Part shown: positions 16,836 to 26,800 of the stretch, one piece after another
Position numbering within the stretch: position 1 is the first letter of the stretch
Layout of the letters: each line of letters begins with the position of its first letter
NCBI RefSeq assembly: GCF_001580025.1
Contig: NZ_LSZO01000152.1
Span: 1 to 36,917, forward strand
Source: Ventosimonas gracilis
Lineage (GTDB): Bacteria; Pseudomonadota; Gammaproteobacteria; Pseudomonadales; Pseudomonadaceae
Direction of reading: 5' to 3'
DNA: 36,917 nucleotides
Program-made: the position numbers and the translations under genes
The notes under the pieces: generated by a model
The model's input: the letters and a program-made list of their open reading frames with translations, nothing else
Told to the model about the DNA's origin: nothing
Databases searched by the model: none

Positions 16836-18557
16836 ATGTACAAACTCTGTGCTTCACTGCTGGCATTACTGCTGCTCTTGGCTTGCCGTTCACAACCCCC
16901 CGCTACCGAACTTAAGGCCTACGATTTAGCGGATAGCACGCCGCAAGAAACGCCTGCCAAAGTCTATGGCTCATTCAATGCCACTACCCTGTATGCCCTG
17001 CTGGCGGCAGAAATCGCCGGACAACGACAGCTTCCAAGCCTGGCGCTGGAGACCTATCTGGAGCAGGCACGCGCCACCTTAGACCCCGGCATTGCCGAAC
17101 GGGCGCTGCAAATCGCTGAATACCTGCGCGACAGCCCATCGGCGCAAGAAGCCGCACTGATTTGGGCAAAAGCCGCGCCACAAGAGCGTGCCGCGCAGCG
17201 CAGCGCCGCCATTCATTTGGCCTTGGCCGGTCGGCACATCGAAGCCAGCGAGTATATGGAGCGGGCGTTGGATAACAACAGCGAGCGCTTTGATTTTCTT
17301 GAGCTGGGTCATTTGGGTGACGACCCGCAAGGCCGCGCTGATTTATTGCAAAGCTTGGATATTTTGTTAAAAAAATATCCAGAAAACACACAAGTCATAT
17401 TAAGCAAAGCACAGCTTTTGTCGCAAAGCGGCGAAACCGAACAGGCGCTGCAACTGCTAAGTGAACAGCACAGTAAAAAAAATAGCCATACTGCCGTGCT
17501 GTTGCACAGCCATTTGCTGCAAACCTTAAGCCGCAGAAGCGAAGCCTTAGATCTGCTATCACAAGCCTTAAAGCAAAGTCCAAGCGACCTGCGCTTGCGC
17601 TTTGCCCGCGCGAAATTACTGCTGGAAGAAAACCGCCTGCCCGAAGCGCATGACGACCTTATTCACCTGCTGGCGCAGTCGCCAGAAGACGACTCACTGC
17701 GCTACATGCTGGCGCAGATTTACCTTGAGCAACAGGCTTGGCAAGAAGCCATTGCTTATTTGGAAGAACTTATCGAGCGGGAAAACTATCTGGATGCGGC
17801 GCACTTTAGCCTTGGCCGCGCCTTTGCAGCCCAAGGCGACAGCGAAAGGGCATTGACTGAGTACGCACAAGTAGCAGACAGCGACTACTACCTGTCCGCA
17901 CAGTTCCAAAGTACCGATATTTTGCTGGCACAAGGACGCGCTGAAGAAGCGCAGCAACGCCTTGCCGGATTGCGCGAAAACTTAAGCGAGTACCGCCCGC
18001 AGCTCTATCAAATGGAAATCGAACTTTTGACCAAGCACGGTCAATACCCGGGCGCGCAAATAATTGCTAAACAAGCGCTGGAAGAGTTTCCAGGCACCCC
18101 GGAATTACTCTACGCGCGCGCCATGCTGGCGGAAAAACAGAACGATTTAGCGCAGCTTGAGCGCGATTTATGGAGCATTATCGAGCGCGACCCTAGCAGC
18201 AGTATGGCACTCAATGCGCTGGGCTATACGCTGGTAGACCGCACCGACCGCTTGGACGAAGGCAAATCCTTGATTAAACAGGCACTCGCCTTATCGCCAA
18301 ACGACCCGGCCATTCTCGACAGCCTTGGCTGGGCGCATTACCGTCTGGGCGAGTTGAATGAGGCCGAACCCTTGCTGCGCAAAGCGCTGGCCGAATTTCC
18401 AGACGCGGAAGTTGCCGCCCATTTGGGCGAAGTGCTCTGGCAACTCGGCAAACGCCGCGAAGCGCGTAAAATCTGGCGCGAAGCGCTTGGCAAAGACCAG
18501 ACGCACAGCATCTTACAAAACACCATCTTGCGCCTGACCGGCAAAGCCAAACCCTGA
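16836..18557 (+). CDS. TPR-repeat lipoprotein
   Basis: Starts with a lipoprotein signal (lysine, hydrophobic core, LLAC with Cys17), so the mature protein should be membrane-anchored. Asp is absent after the Cys (Arg follows), which suggests sorting to the outer membrane. The rest is built from tetratricopeptide repeats, clearest between about residues 225 and 560, for example AILDSLGWAHYRLGELNEAE and the preceding ALNALGYTLVDRTDRLDEGK. The 573-residue protein resembles the TPR protein commonly encoded just before lolB-ispE in gammaproteobacteria. Its function is not established. Its stop overlaps lolB, which suggests a role near lipoprotein or outer-membrane assembly (inference). Confidence 0.85.
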   Translation: MYKLCASLLALLLLLACRSQPPATELKAYDLADSTPQETPAKVYGSFNATTLYALLAAEIAGQRQLPSLALETYLEQARATLDPGIAERALQIAEYLRDSPSAQEAALIWAKAAPQERAAQRSAAIHLALAGRHIEASEYMERALDNNSERFDFLELGHLGDDPQGRADLLQSLDILLKKYPENTQVILSKAQLLSQSGETEQALQLLSEQHSKKNSHTAVLLHSHLLQTLSRRSEALDLLSQALKQSPSDLRLRFARAKLLLEENRLPEAHDDLIHLLAQSPEDDSLRYMLAQIYLEQQAWQEAIAYLEELIERENYLDAAHFSLGRAFAAQGDSERALTEYAQVADSDYYLSAQFQSTDILLAQGRAEEAQQRLAGLRENLSEYRPQLYQMEIELLTKHGQYPGAQIIAKQALEEFPGTPELLYARAMLAEKQNDLAQLERDLWSIIERDPSSSMALNALGYTLVDRTDRLDEGKSLIKQALALSPNDPAILDSLGWAHYRLGELNEAEPLLRKALAEFPDAEVAAHLGEVLWQLGKRREARKIWREALGKDQTHSILQNTILRLTGKAKP

Positions 18558-19171
18558 TGAAAACACCGCTGTTACTTTTCCTGCTATTGCTGCTGGGCGG
18601 ATGCGGCCTGTTTTGCACGCAGCCGCCCGCCGCCGATAAGCCACTGTCTTGGCAAGCGCAGCAAGAGCAAAACCGCAGGCTGGAGCATTTTCAAATCAGC
18701 GGCAAAATCGGCATTCGTGCACCGCGCGAATCCGGCAGCGCCAATCTTTTTTGGCAGCAGAGCCAAGATTATTTTGATATTCGCCTAAGCGGCCCGTTAG
18801 GACGCGGTGCCGCGCGTTTGCTCGGCAACCCAGAGCAGGCACGCCTTGAGGCGGCGGGTGAGATCAGCGAAGGTCCGGCGCAAACCCTGCTTAGCGAACG
18901 CTTGAACTTGGAATTGCCACTGGATGCTCTTCACTGGTGGCTGCGCGGCCTGCCCGCACCCGGCAAAAACTTGCAATTACAGTTAGATACCCACAATCGT
19001 CTGGCGCAGCTTAATCAACAAGGCTGGCAGATTGATTACCCCAGTTACCAGTTTGAGCAAGGCTACTGGCTGCCCGAACGGCTGAAAATCCGCGGGCATA
19101 ACCTGTTGGTTACGCTGGTTATCAAACAGTGGGACTTAGCGCCCTCCCCCCTGCCGCAAACAGCCCGCTAA
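18557..19171 (+). CDS. lolB: Outer membrane lipoprotein LolB
   Basis: Receives lipoproteins from periplasmic LolA and inserts them into the outer membrane. Lipobox LLGGC with Cys16. The mature part begins with a Gln/Arg-rich segment and FQISGKIGIRAPRESGSANL, the usual LolB beta-strand start. The LDALHWWLRGLPAP sequence is the expected WWxRG-type core. The product is 204 residues (E. coli 207). The ATG overlaps the TPR gene stop. lolB-ispE-prs is a conserved gammaproteobacterial neighbourhood. Confidence 0.93.
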   Translation: MKTPLLLFLLLLLGGCGLFCTQPPAADKPLSWQAQQEQNRRLEHFQISGKIGIRAPRESGSANLFWQQSQDYFDIRLSGPLGRGAARLLGNPEQARLEAAGEISEGPAQTLLSERLNLELPLDALHWWLRGLPAPGKNLQLQLDTHNRLAQLNQQGWQIDYPSYQFEQGYWLPERLKIRGHNLLVTLVIKQWDLAPSPLPQTAR

Positions 19172-19174
19172 CCT

Positions 19175-20041
19175 GTGCTTTGTATTCCTGCCCAAGCCGA
19201 ACTGGTTTTGCCCGCCCCGGCCAAGCTCAATCTGTTTTTGCACGTCATCGGCCAGCGTGAAGACGGCTATCACCATCTGCAAACCCTGTTTCAGTTTTTG
19301 GATTACAGCGATGAAATCGGCCTCGCCTGCCGCCAAGATGGGCAAATCATCCTGCATACACCGCTTGCCGGTGTCGAAGGTAAAGACAATCTACTAGTAC
19401 GCGCCGCCAAGCGGTTACAGGAACAAAGCGGCTGCCGCTTAGGCGCAGACCTTTGGCTTAATAAGCGCTTGCCGCAAGGCGCCGGTTTAGGCGGTGGCAG
19501 TTCCGATGCGGCGACGGTGTTACAGGGGCTAAATCGACTGTGGCAGCTTAATCTTTCCAGCGAGCAACTGGCCGCGCTAGGGTTGCAATTGGGCGCCGAT
19601 GTACCGGTTTTTATCCACGGTAAAGCGGCGCTGGCCTTTGGTGTGGGCGAACAACTACAGCCTGTTGATTTGCCCGAGCCTTGGTTTGTGGTCGCCGTAC
19701 CGCCGGTATCGATCAGCACCGCCGCCGTTTTCAGCGACCCCAACCTGCGCAGAAACAGCCCAAAGCTGAGCGCGGATCAATTATTAAGCATGCCTTGGCG
19801 CAATGACTGCGAACCGGTTGTTTTAGCACGTTATCCGCAAGTTCGCCGCGCTTTGGCGATGTTGCCCGCACAGGCTGAATTTCGTTTAACCGGCACCGGC
19901 GCTTGTTTGTTTTCAGGCTTTGCAAAGAAAGAAGATGCTGATAGAATGCTGCGCCTGTTTGCGGTGGAGCTAAAAGGTTTTGTTGCCAAAGGCTTAAATC
20001 GTTCACCACTGCATCACAGATTGAAAGCTAAAGGGGCGTAG
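19175..20041 (+). CDS. ispE: 4-diphosphocytidyl-2-C-methyl-D-erythritol kinase
   Basis: GHMP-family kinase, fourth step of the MEP isoprenoid pathway. LPAPAKLNLFLHVIGQREDG near residue 12 and GAGLGGGSSDAA (ATP-binding loop) are diagnostic. LTGTGACLFSGF is the third GHMP motif. The start is GTG 19175, four bases after the lolB stop, with no obvious ribosome-binding site. The first ten residues precede the conserved block, so the exact start is moderately sure. The stop TAG at 20039-20041 and the last codons lie inside the 5' end of the tRNA-Gln gene, a ten-base overlap. Confidence 0.95.
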   Translation: MLCIPAQAELVLPAPAKLNLFLHVIGQREDGYHHLQTLFQFLDYSDEIGLACRQDGQIILHTPLAGVEGKDNLLVRAAKRLQEQSGCRLGADLWLNKRLPQGAGLGGGSSDAATVLQGLNRLWQLNLSSEQLAALGLQLGADVPVFIHGKAALAFGVGEQLQPVDLPEPWFVVAVPPVSISTAAVFSDPNLRRNSPKLSADQLLSMPWRNDCEPVVLARYPQVRRALAMLPAQAEFRLTGTGACLFSGFAKKEDADRMLRLFAVELKGFVAKGLNRSPLHHRLKAKGA

Positions 20042-20106
20042 CCAAGCGGTAAGGCAGCAGGTTTTGATCCTGCCATGCGTTGGTTCGAGTCCAGCCGCCC
20101 CTGCCA
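20032..20106 (+). tRNA. tRNA-Gln (anticodon TTG)
   Basis: Acceptor strand AGGGGCG (20032-20038) pairs with CGCCCCT, followed by discriminator G and an encoded CCA ending at 20106. D-arm GCCAAGCGGTAAGGC, anticodon stem GCAGG/CCTGC with loop TTTTGAT, and T-arm GTTGG/CCAGC with TTCGAGT are all present. The weak A1-U72 first pair matches glutaminyl-tRNA identity rules, where E. coli has U1-A72. The 5' ten bases are also the end of ispE. Confidence 0.96.
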
Positions 20107-20128
20107 TATTCCAATCCTCTTAAGTAGA

Positions 20129-20203
20129 AGGGGCGTAGCCAAGCGGTAAGGCAGCGGATTCTGATTCCGCCATGCGTTGGTTCAAATCCAGCCGCCCCTG
20201 CCA
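20129..20203 (+). tRNA. tRNA-Gln (anticodon CTG)
   Basis: Near copy of the preceding tRNA: the same AGGGGCG acceptor, D-arm and T-stem, with encoded CCA ending at 20203. It differs in the anticodon arm (GCGGA/TCCGC, loop TTCTGAT) and in the T-loop (TTCAAAT in place of TTCGAGT). The two genes are 22 bases apart and this one ends 22 bases before prs, so all are probably processed from one ispE-tRNA-prs transcript. Confidence 0.96.
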
Positions 20204-20225
20204 ACAGCAAAAGGCCAGTATTTCC

Positions 20226-21167
20226 GTGTCCAAGATGATGGTCTTCAGCGGCAACGCCAATCTGGATTTGGCGCGTCGCATCGTGCACCAATTGCATATT
20301 CCCTTGGGTAATGCCACCGTCAGCAAGTTTTCCGACGGTGAAATCAACGTTGAAATCAACGAAAACGTGCGCGGCAAGGATGTCTTTATCATCCAGCCAA
20401 CCTGTGCACCCACCAACGATAACCTGATGGAATTGGTGCTGCTTGCCGATGCCTTCCGCCGTTCTTCCGCCACGCGTATCACGGCCGTCATGCCCTACTT
20501 TGGCTATGCACGGCAAGATCGAAGACCACGTTCGGCGCGGGTGGCCATCAGCGCCAAAGTCGCCGCCGATATGCTCAGCGTGGTGGGTATTAATCGCGTA
20601 TTGACGGTGGATTTACACGCCGACCAGATTCAGGGCTTTTTTGATATTCCGGTCGATAACATCTACGGCTCACCGGTGCTGCTTGACGATATCGAAGACC
20701 AGCGCTTTGACAATCTGATCATTGTTTCGCCCGACATCGGCGGCGTGGTGCGTGCGCGAGCCATCGCTAAATCCTTAGGCGTAGACCTTGCCATCATCGA
20801 CAAGCGCCGCGAAAAAGCCAATCAGTCCGAAGTGATGCACATTATCGGCGACATCGAACACCGCACCTGCGTGTTGGTCGATGACATGGTCGATACCGCC
20901 GGTACCTTATGCAACGCCGCCAAAGCGCTCAAAGAACGCGGCGCGGCGCGGGTGCTCGCCTACTGCACCCATCCGGTATTATCCGGCGCTGCCATCAGCA
21001 ATCTGCAAAGTTCGGTGCTCGATGAACTGGTCGTCACCAACACCGTGCCGCTGTCCGCTGCGGCAGCAAACTGCGGCAAAATCCGCCAACTCGACATTGC
21101 CCCGGCGGTCGCCGAAGCGGTTCGCCGTATCAGCAACGAAGAATCCATTAGCGCCATGTTCCGTTAG
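20226..21167 (+). CDS. prs: Ribose-phosphate pyrophosphokinase (PRPP synthetase)
   Basis: Transfers pyrophosphate from ATP to ribose 5-phosphate, giving PRPP for nucleotide, His, Trp and NAD synthesis. GTG 20226 gives [19 protein letters not shown], aligning with the E. coli start MPDMKLFAGNA. ATGs at 20235 and 20238 are alternatives. An upstream start at 20172 lies inside the tRNA and is rejected. Diagnostic motifs are [28 protein letters not shown] and the PRPP loop [12 protein letters not shown]. The 313 residues match the class I enzyme length. AAAGG upstream is rather distant (about 11 bases). Confidence 0.97.
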   Translation: MSKMMVFSGNANLDLARRIVHQLHIPLGNATVSKFSDGEINVEINENVRGKDVFIIQPTCAPTNDNLMELVLLADAFRRSSATRITAVMPYFGYARQDRRPRSARVAISAKVAADMLSVVGINRVLTVDLHADQIQGFFDIPVDNIYGSPVLLDDIEDQRFDNLIIVSPDIGGVVRARAIAKSLGVDLAIIDKRREKANQSEVMHIIGDIEHRTCVLVDDMVDTAGTLCNAAKALKERGAARVLAYCTHPVLSGAAISNLQSSVLDELVVTNTVPLSAAAANCGKIRQLDIAPAVAEAVRRISNEESISAMFR

Positions 21168-21203
21168 GGATTTGGCAAAACCTGCCCACTTTGGGCATTA
21201 CCC

Positions 21204-21239
21204 GTCCCCGCGCTGGTCGCAAGTGTGGGTGACGTTTTT
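21204..21239 (+). terminator. Candidate terminator/attenuator between prs and rplY
   Basis: GTC-CCC-GCGCT (21204-21214) pairs with AGTGT-GGG-GAC (21222-21233, one bulged T, two G-U pairs) and is followed by GTTTTT (21234-21239). Stem and T-run fit an intrinsic terminator, imperfect because of the bulge. It would let rplY be expressed separately from prs, although no convincing rplY promoter is seen downstream of it. Confidence 0.4.
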
Positions 21240-21255
21240 ATCTTGGAGATAAACC

Positions 21256-21867
21256 ATGAATCAATTTGCCATCAGCGCAGAAAAGCGCTGCGACCTGGGG
21301 AAAGGTGCGAGCCGCCGCCTGCGTCGTAACCAAAGCCGCGTGCCTGCCGTGATTTACGGCGCGGATAAGCCTGCACAGTCGATCAGCCTGCTGGCCAAAG
21401 ACTTTGCCAAGTTGCTGGAAAACGAAGCCGCGTTTAGCCATGTATTGGAACTTAATGTGGAAGGCGCAAAAGAATCCGTGCTGATTAAAGCACTGCAACG
21501 CCATCCCGCCAAAGAGTTTGTATTGCACGCCGACTTTTTGCGCGTGGTATCAGGCCATAAGCTCAACGCCCACGTGCCGCTGCACTTTATCAACGAAGCC
21601 ACTTCCATCGGCGTGAAACAGCAAGGCGGCGAAATTTCGCACACCCTGGTGGAAGTCGAAGTCACCTGCTTGCCCGCCAACCTGCCGGAATTTATCGAGG
21701 TCGATTTGGCTGCCGTTGAAATCGGCAAGATTGTCCACCTGTCTGACCTGAAACTGCCCGAAGGCGTAGAACTTACCGCGCTGGCACACGGCAACGACTT
21801 GGCGGTCGCCAATATCCACGCTTCGCGCGTTCGTGGCGAAGACGAAGAAGCCGCACCTGCTGCCTAA
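21256..21867 (+). CDS. rplY: 50S ribosomal protein L25, long form (CTC/TL5 family)
   Basis: Binds 5S rRNA in the large subunit. TTGGAGATAAACC precedes the ATG at 21256. The N-terminal L25 domain (about residues 1-90) includes [12 protein letters not shown] and RVPAVIYG. A second CTC domain (about 95-185) follows, with [18 protein letters not shown] and [20 protein letters not shown]. The tail is acidic and Ala-rich. The 203-residue two-domain form is usual in many bacteria, while E. coli has only the 94-residue domain. prs-rplY-pth-ychF is a widely conserved order. Confidence 0.96.
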   Translation: MNQFAISAEKRCDLGKGASRRLRRNQSRVPAVIYGADKPAQSISLLAKDFAKLLENEAAFSHVLELNVEGAKESVLIKALQRHPAKEFVLHADFLRVVSGHKLNAHVPLHFINEATSIGVKQQGGEISHTLVEVEVTCLPANLPEFIEVDLAAVEIGKIVHLSDLKLPEGVELTALAHGNDLAVANIHASRVRGEDEEAAPAA

Positions 21868-21873
21868 GGGCTA

Positions 21874-22464
21874 ATGAGCGCCGTGCAACTGGTGGTCGGC
21901 CTGGGTAATCCCGGAGCCGAATACCAAGGCACCCGCCATAATGCGGGTGCCGAATTCGTCGAACGTTTGGCACAGCAACAAAACTGCCGTCTAACTGCGA
22001 ATAAAAAATACTTCGGGCTTTACGGCAGCTTTGTGCAGCAAGGGCGCGATATTCGCCTGCTGATTCCAACAACCTATATGAATCGCAGCGGTCAAGCGGT
22101 AGCCGCGCTCGCCGGCTTTTTCCAGATTGCGCCCGAAGCCATTTTGGTCGCGCACGATGAACTCGATCTGCCGCCTGGCACCGCGCGACTTAAAGCCGGT
22201 GGCGGGCACGGCGGACACAACGGCCTGCGTGACATTATCCAAAGCCTTGGCAAGCGCCACGATTTTTTACGGCTGCGCCTGGGTATCGGCCATCCCGGAC
22301 AGGCCAGTGAGGTCACGCCCTTTGTCTTGGGACGCGCTCCACGCGGTGAACAACAACGGCTCGAACAGGCCATTGATAGCGCGCTGGATATTCTGCCTGC
22401 CGTGCTGGAAGGCAAACTCAGTGCAGCCATGCAAACCCTACACAGCAAAACCTTCCTCTCTTGA
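21874..22464 (+). CDS. pth: Peptidyl-tRNA hydrolase
   Basis: Recycles peptidyl-tRNAs released from stalled ribosomes. [20 protein letters not shown] at the N-terminus contains the catalytic His. [10 protein letters not shown] and [16 protein letters not shown] are the other conserved blocks, and [12 protein letters not shown] is the substrate-binding loop. The 196 residues are normal. The gene starts six bases after rplY, with AAGGG nearby. Confidence 0.98.
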   Translation: MSAVQLVVGLGNPGAEYQGTRHNAGAEFVERLAQQQNCRLTANKKYFGLYGSFVQQGRDIRLLIPTTYMNRSGQAVAALAGFFQIAPEAILVAHDELDLPPGTARLKAGGGHGGHNGLRDIIQSLGKRHDFLRLRLGIGHPGQASEVTPFVLGRAPRGEQQRLEQAIDSALDILPAVLEGKLSAAMQTLHSKTFLS

Positions 22465-22469
22465 ACCCC

Positions 22470-22487
22470 TCTCCCATCAATGGGAGA
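22470..22487 (+). repeat. Short palindromic hairpin between pth and ychF
   Basis: TCTCCCAT (22470-22477) and ATGGGAGA (22480-22487) are perfect inverted arms around CA. The hairpin ends just before the TTTGGAG that serves ychF, so it could affect ychF translation or processing. Its CTCTCCC core resembles the hairpin family in the rpsB-tsf gap. Confidence 0.5.
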
Positions 22488-22502
22488 TTTGGAGAAACCA
22501 TT

Positions 22503-23603
22503 ATGGGATTTAACTGCGGCATCGTCGGCCTGCCCAATGTCGGCAAGTCCACCTTGTTTAACGCGCTGACCCGAGCGGCCATTGCCGCAGAAAACTTCCC
22601 GTTCTGCACCATCGAACCTAATTCCGGCGTCGTCGCCATGCCCGACCCGCGGTTAAATGCACTGGCCGCTATCGTAAAACCGGAACGTGTTATCCCCACC
22701 AGCATGGAATTTGTCGATATTGCCGGATTGGTCGCCGGTGCCTCCAAAGGCGAGGGACTCGGCAATAAATTTCTGGCCAATATCCGCGAAACCGATGCCA
22801 TCGCCCACGTAGTGCGCTGCTTTGACGACGAAAACGTGATTCACGTATCCGCCACCGTTGACCCCCAGCGCGATATTGAAGTCATTGATTTAGAACTGAT
22901 ATTGGCAGACCTTGAAAGCTGCGAAAAACAATTGCAGCGGGTAACTCGCAACGCCAAAGGCGGCGACAAAGAAGCGCTCGCGCAAAAAGCGCTGCTGGAG
23001 CAACTCTGTGCCTTATTTGCTGAAGGCAAGCCCGCACGTCTACTGCTGGATAAGCTAGATAGCGAACACAAGCGTCTGCTTGACGGCTTTCATCTGCTGA
23101 CCAGCAAACCGGTGATGTATATCGCCAACGTAGCCGAAGACGGCTTTGACAATAACCCGCACTTGGAGCAAGTGTGCCGTATTGCCGCCGAACAAAACGC
23201 CGTAGTGGTGCCGGTTTGCAACAAAATCGAAGCGGAAATAGCCGAACTCGACAGCGCCGAAGAAAAGAGCCTGTTCCTCGAATCCTTAGGGTTAGAAGAA
23301 GCCGGGCTTGACCGCGTGATTCGTGCCGGTTACAGGCTTTTAAATCTGCAAACCTACTTCACCGCCGGCGTCAAGGAAGTCCGCGCCTGGACGGTCAAAG
23401 TCGGCGCCACCGCCCCCCAGGCCGCCGCCGTCATCCACACCGACTTTGAAAAAGGCTTTATCCGCGCCGAAGTCGTCGGCTATGACGATTTCATCCGCTA
23501 CAAAGGCGAAAACGGCGCCAAAGAGGCCGGGAAATGGCGGCTGGAAGGCAAAGACTATATCGTCAAGGATGGCGACGTAATGCACTTTAGGTTTAATGTC
23601 TGA
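22503..23603 (+). CDS. ychF: Redox-regulated ATPase YchF (OBG family)
   Basis: Translation-associated OBG-family P-loop protein that prefers ATP over GTP. ATG 22503 follows TTTGGAG and gives [20 protein letters not shown] with the P-loop. YIANVAE carries the N-x-x-E replacement of the G4 motif that explains ATP preference. A coiled coil follows the G domain, and a C-terminal TGS domain (about residues 280-366) ends [11 protein letters not shown]. Length of 366 residues is normal (E. coli 363). This is the last core gene; base composition and codon use change sharply after it. Confidence 0.97.
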   Translation: MGFNCGIVGLPNVGKSTLFNALTRAAIAAENFPFCTIEPNSGVVAMPDPRLNALAAIVKPERVIPTSMEFVDIAGLVAGASKGEGLGNKFLANIRETDAIAHVVRCFDDENVIHVSATVDPQRDIEVIDLELILADLESCEKQLQRVTRNAKGGDKEALAQKALLEQLCALFAEGKPARLLLDKLDSEHKRLLDGFHLLTSKPVMYIANVAEDGFDNNPHLEQVCRIAAEQNAVVVPVCNKIEAEIAELDSAEEKSLFLESLGLEEAGLDRVIRAGYRLLNLQTYFTAGVKEVRAWTVKVGATAPQAAAVIHTDFEKGFIRAEVVGYDDFIRYKGENGAKEAGKWRLEGKDYIVKDGDVMHFRFNV

Positions 23604-23862
23604 CGATTTTGGCTGGATCAGAGCAGGACGCTGTTGCAGGACTGGCCGTACTACCTGAGTGCGGCGGAGGGCAGCAGCACAGCATAGGGAAGAGTTGGCC
23701 GGGTGTTGCAGAACGAATGGACAGGGCGGCCTTTTCCTTTTCTGGGTAGAGCCGTTGTCCCTTGAATGCCGTTCCCTTGCCATTTGCCTTTGCCCAAGGA
23801 TGGTCGCTGGGAAATGGGTAAACAATGGATTAAATGGGGGTAATTATGAGGGGATTAAAGAA
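23604..23862 (+). other. Core-to-island junction, no supported gene
   Basis: This 259-base gap separates ychF from the restriction gene. An ORF reading through part of it (from 23659) is only an upstream extension of the restriction gene frame and shows no family resemblance. I see no clear terminator for ychF and no convincing promoter. The last 40 bases are AT-richer, with TAATTATGAGG before the GTG, and are the likeliest promoter/leader location. No direct repeat marking an attachment site could be recognised. Confidence 0.5.
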
Positions 23863-26800
23863 GTGAGTGACCAGTTCTTCAAGCAGCCTATTCTCAATTC
23901 TCCATACGGCTACCCGTCTTTGCACTGGGAGCTCGACGAGAAGGGGCAACCCACCCAGAAAATCGTCGAATCTCGTCGAGCATCCAGCTTCATTAGCCCG
24001 ATTCCAAAACCACGCCGGCACCAGGGTGAGCAGGCTGCTCTGGCGCTGGATGAAGTTGAGAACTTGTCTGACGACGGGCAGCGCTACCGACACTCTGAAC
24101 TGATCAATTTGGTGCGGCGCGAGGTCGATGCCTGGCGTCGCTTGCCACCAGCGCAGTGGCGCGTCACTCCTGAAACAGCCCGGTTACTGGAACATTGGCG
24201 AAATCACAAATTCGCTGGTGTGCGCCCGTTCTTCTGCCAGGTCGAAGCGGCCGAGACCGCCATCTGGCTGACTGAGGTCGCCCCGCAGCTTGGCAAGAAC
24301 GGCGAGCGCTTCCTCGATCCCCTGAAAAAGGCCAGTCACGATGCCAATCCCGGCTTGATGCGTCTGGCGCTGAAGCTGGCCACCGGTGCCGGTAAGACCA
24401 CGGTCATGGCCATGCTCATTGCGTGGCAGACGGTCAATGCCGTGCGCCATCCGCAGAGCAAGAAATTCACTCGTGGTTTCCTGTTGGTCGCCCCTGGCCT
24501 GACCATCAAGGATCGTCTGCGCGTGCTGCTGCCCAATGATGCGGACAGCTACTACGCCAGCCGGGAGATCGTGCCCCGCGACATGCTGGCGGATCTGGAC
24601 AAGGCCAAGATCGTCATCACCAACTACCACGCCTTCAAGCTGCGCGAGCGCATGGAGTTGTCCAAAGGCGGTCGTCGCTTGCTGCAAGGCCGTACTGGCA
24701 GCGAGCTGGACACGCTGGAAACCGAAGGCCAGATGCTCCAGCGGGTGATGCCGGAATTGATGGGGCTGAAGAACATCCTTGCCATCAACGACGAGGCACA
24801 CCACTGCTATCGCGAAAAGCCGCACGCTGCGCAGGACGACGAGAATCTCGACAAAGATCAGAAAGCCGAAGCCGAGGAGAACAACGAAGCCGCACGGCTG
24901 TGGATCTCCGGCCTGGAGGCAGTCAACCGCAAGTTGGGCTTGCAACAGGTGATCGACCTGTCGGCCACGCCGTTCTTCCTGGCCGGATCCGGCTACGTGG
25001 AAGGCACGCTGTTTCCCTGGACGATGAGCGACTTCTCGCTGATGGACGCCATCGAATGCGGCATCGTCAAATTGCCGCGTGTGCCGGTGGCCGACAACAT
25101 CCCCGGTGCGGAAATGCCCGTCTACCGCGAGCTCTGGAAGCACATCGGCAAAAAAATGCCGAAGAAAGGGCGCGGCAAGAACGCCCAGCTCGATCCGCTG
25201 GCCATCCCGGTGGAATTGCAGACCGCGCTGGAAGCCCTGTACGGGCATTACCGCAAAACCTTTGATGCCTGGAAGCAGGCCGGCATCAACGTACCTCCGT
25301 GCTTCATCGTGGTGTGCAACAACACCGCCACGTCCAAACTGGTGTTCGATTACATCTCCGGCTTTGAGCGCACCAATGAAGACGGCTCCATCACGCGCGT
25401 ACCGGGGCGGTTGGAGCTGTTGCGCAACTTCGACGAACATGGCGAGCCGCTGGCGCGCCCGAACACTTTGCTGATCGACAGCGAGCAGCTCGAATCCGGC
25501 GAAGCGCTGGACGACAACTTCCGGGGCATGGCTGCTGACGAGATCGAACGCTTCAAGCGCGAGATCATCGAGCGCACCGGCGACCGTCGCCAGGCTGAGA
25601 ACCTGAGTGACAGCGAACTGCTGCGCGAAGTGATGAACACCGTTGGCAAGCAGGGTCGCCTGGGTGAGCAAATCCGCTGCGTCGTGTCGGTGTCCATGCT
25701 CACAGAAGGCTGGGATGCCAATACCGTCACCCACATCCTTGGTGTTCGTGCGTTCGGCACCCAGTTGCTGTGCGAACAGGTGATTGGCCGTGCCCTGCGT
25801 CGCCAATCCTATGAGTTGAATGAGCAAAACCTGTTCGACGTGGAGTACGCTGATGTCTTCGGCATTCCCTTCGATTTCACCGCCAAGCCGGTTGTCGTCA
25901 CGCCGCCCAAGCCCCGCGAAACCATTACGGTCAAGGCACTGCGCCCGGAACGCGACCCTTTGGAAATCCGGTTCCCTCGCGTGCAGGGCTATCGCGTCGA
26001 ACTACCAGAAGAACAACTCGAAGCCGAGTTCAACGGCGACCTCCACCTCACCCTAACACCGGACATGGTCGGCGCAACCCAGACCCACAACGCCGGCATC
26101 ATTGGCGAGGCGGTGGTGCTGGACATCAAGCATTTGCAAGACGTACGCCAGTCCACCTTGTTGATGGAGCTGACCAAACACTTGCTGTTCCAGCACTGGC
26201 GCGACCGAGGCCAGGATGCGCCAATTGCCTTGTTCGGTCAGCTCAAGCGCATCGTGCGCCAGTGGCTGGACGAATGCCTGGAATGCAAGGGCGGCACCTA
26301 CCCGGCGCAGTTGATGTACCGCGAACTGGCAGACACGGCCTGCCAGCGCATCACCAAGGGCATTACCGCAAAGGAGTTGCAGAAAGGCCGGCAGGTCAAG
26401 GCCATCCTTGACCCATTCAACCCGACTGGCAGCACCGCACACGTGCGCTTCAACACCTCTCGCCCGGGCAGCGAACGCTGGGAAACCCTCGGCGTGGAGA
26501 ACCAGCCGAAGAACCCGGTCAACTGGGTGATCCTGGATAGCGGCTGGGAATCCGAATTCTGCCGCGTCGCCGAGTCGCACCCCAAGGTGCTGGCCTACAC
26601 CAAGAACCACAACCTCGGTCTGGAAGTGCCCTACCGCTTCGGCTCGGCCAACCGACTCTACATCCCGGACTTCATCGTGCAAGTGGACGACGGTGGCGGC
26701 AAGAACGACCCGTTGAACCTGATCGTCGAGATCAAGGGCTACCGGCGCGAAGATGCGAAGGAGAAAAAGTCCACCATGGACACCTACTGGATTCCCGGCG

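Noticed and set aside
20172-20225. Upstream extension of prs into the second tRNA-Gln
   Set aside because: It would translate tRNA sequence. Homology with E. coli Prs begins at the GTG at 20226.
23659-23862. Upstream extension of the restriction gene by 68 codons
   Set aside because: The added residues are Cys- and Arg-rich with no family resemblance. The conserved protein start fits GTG 23863.
24184-25827. 547-residue minus-strand ORF
   Set aside because: It is antisense to the restriction helicase, whose motifs are unambiguous. Long antisense frames are common in GC-rich genes, and no family features or start signals are seen.
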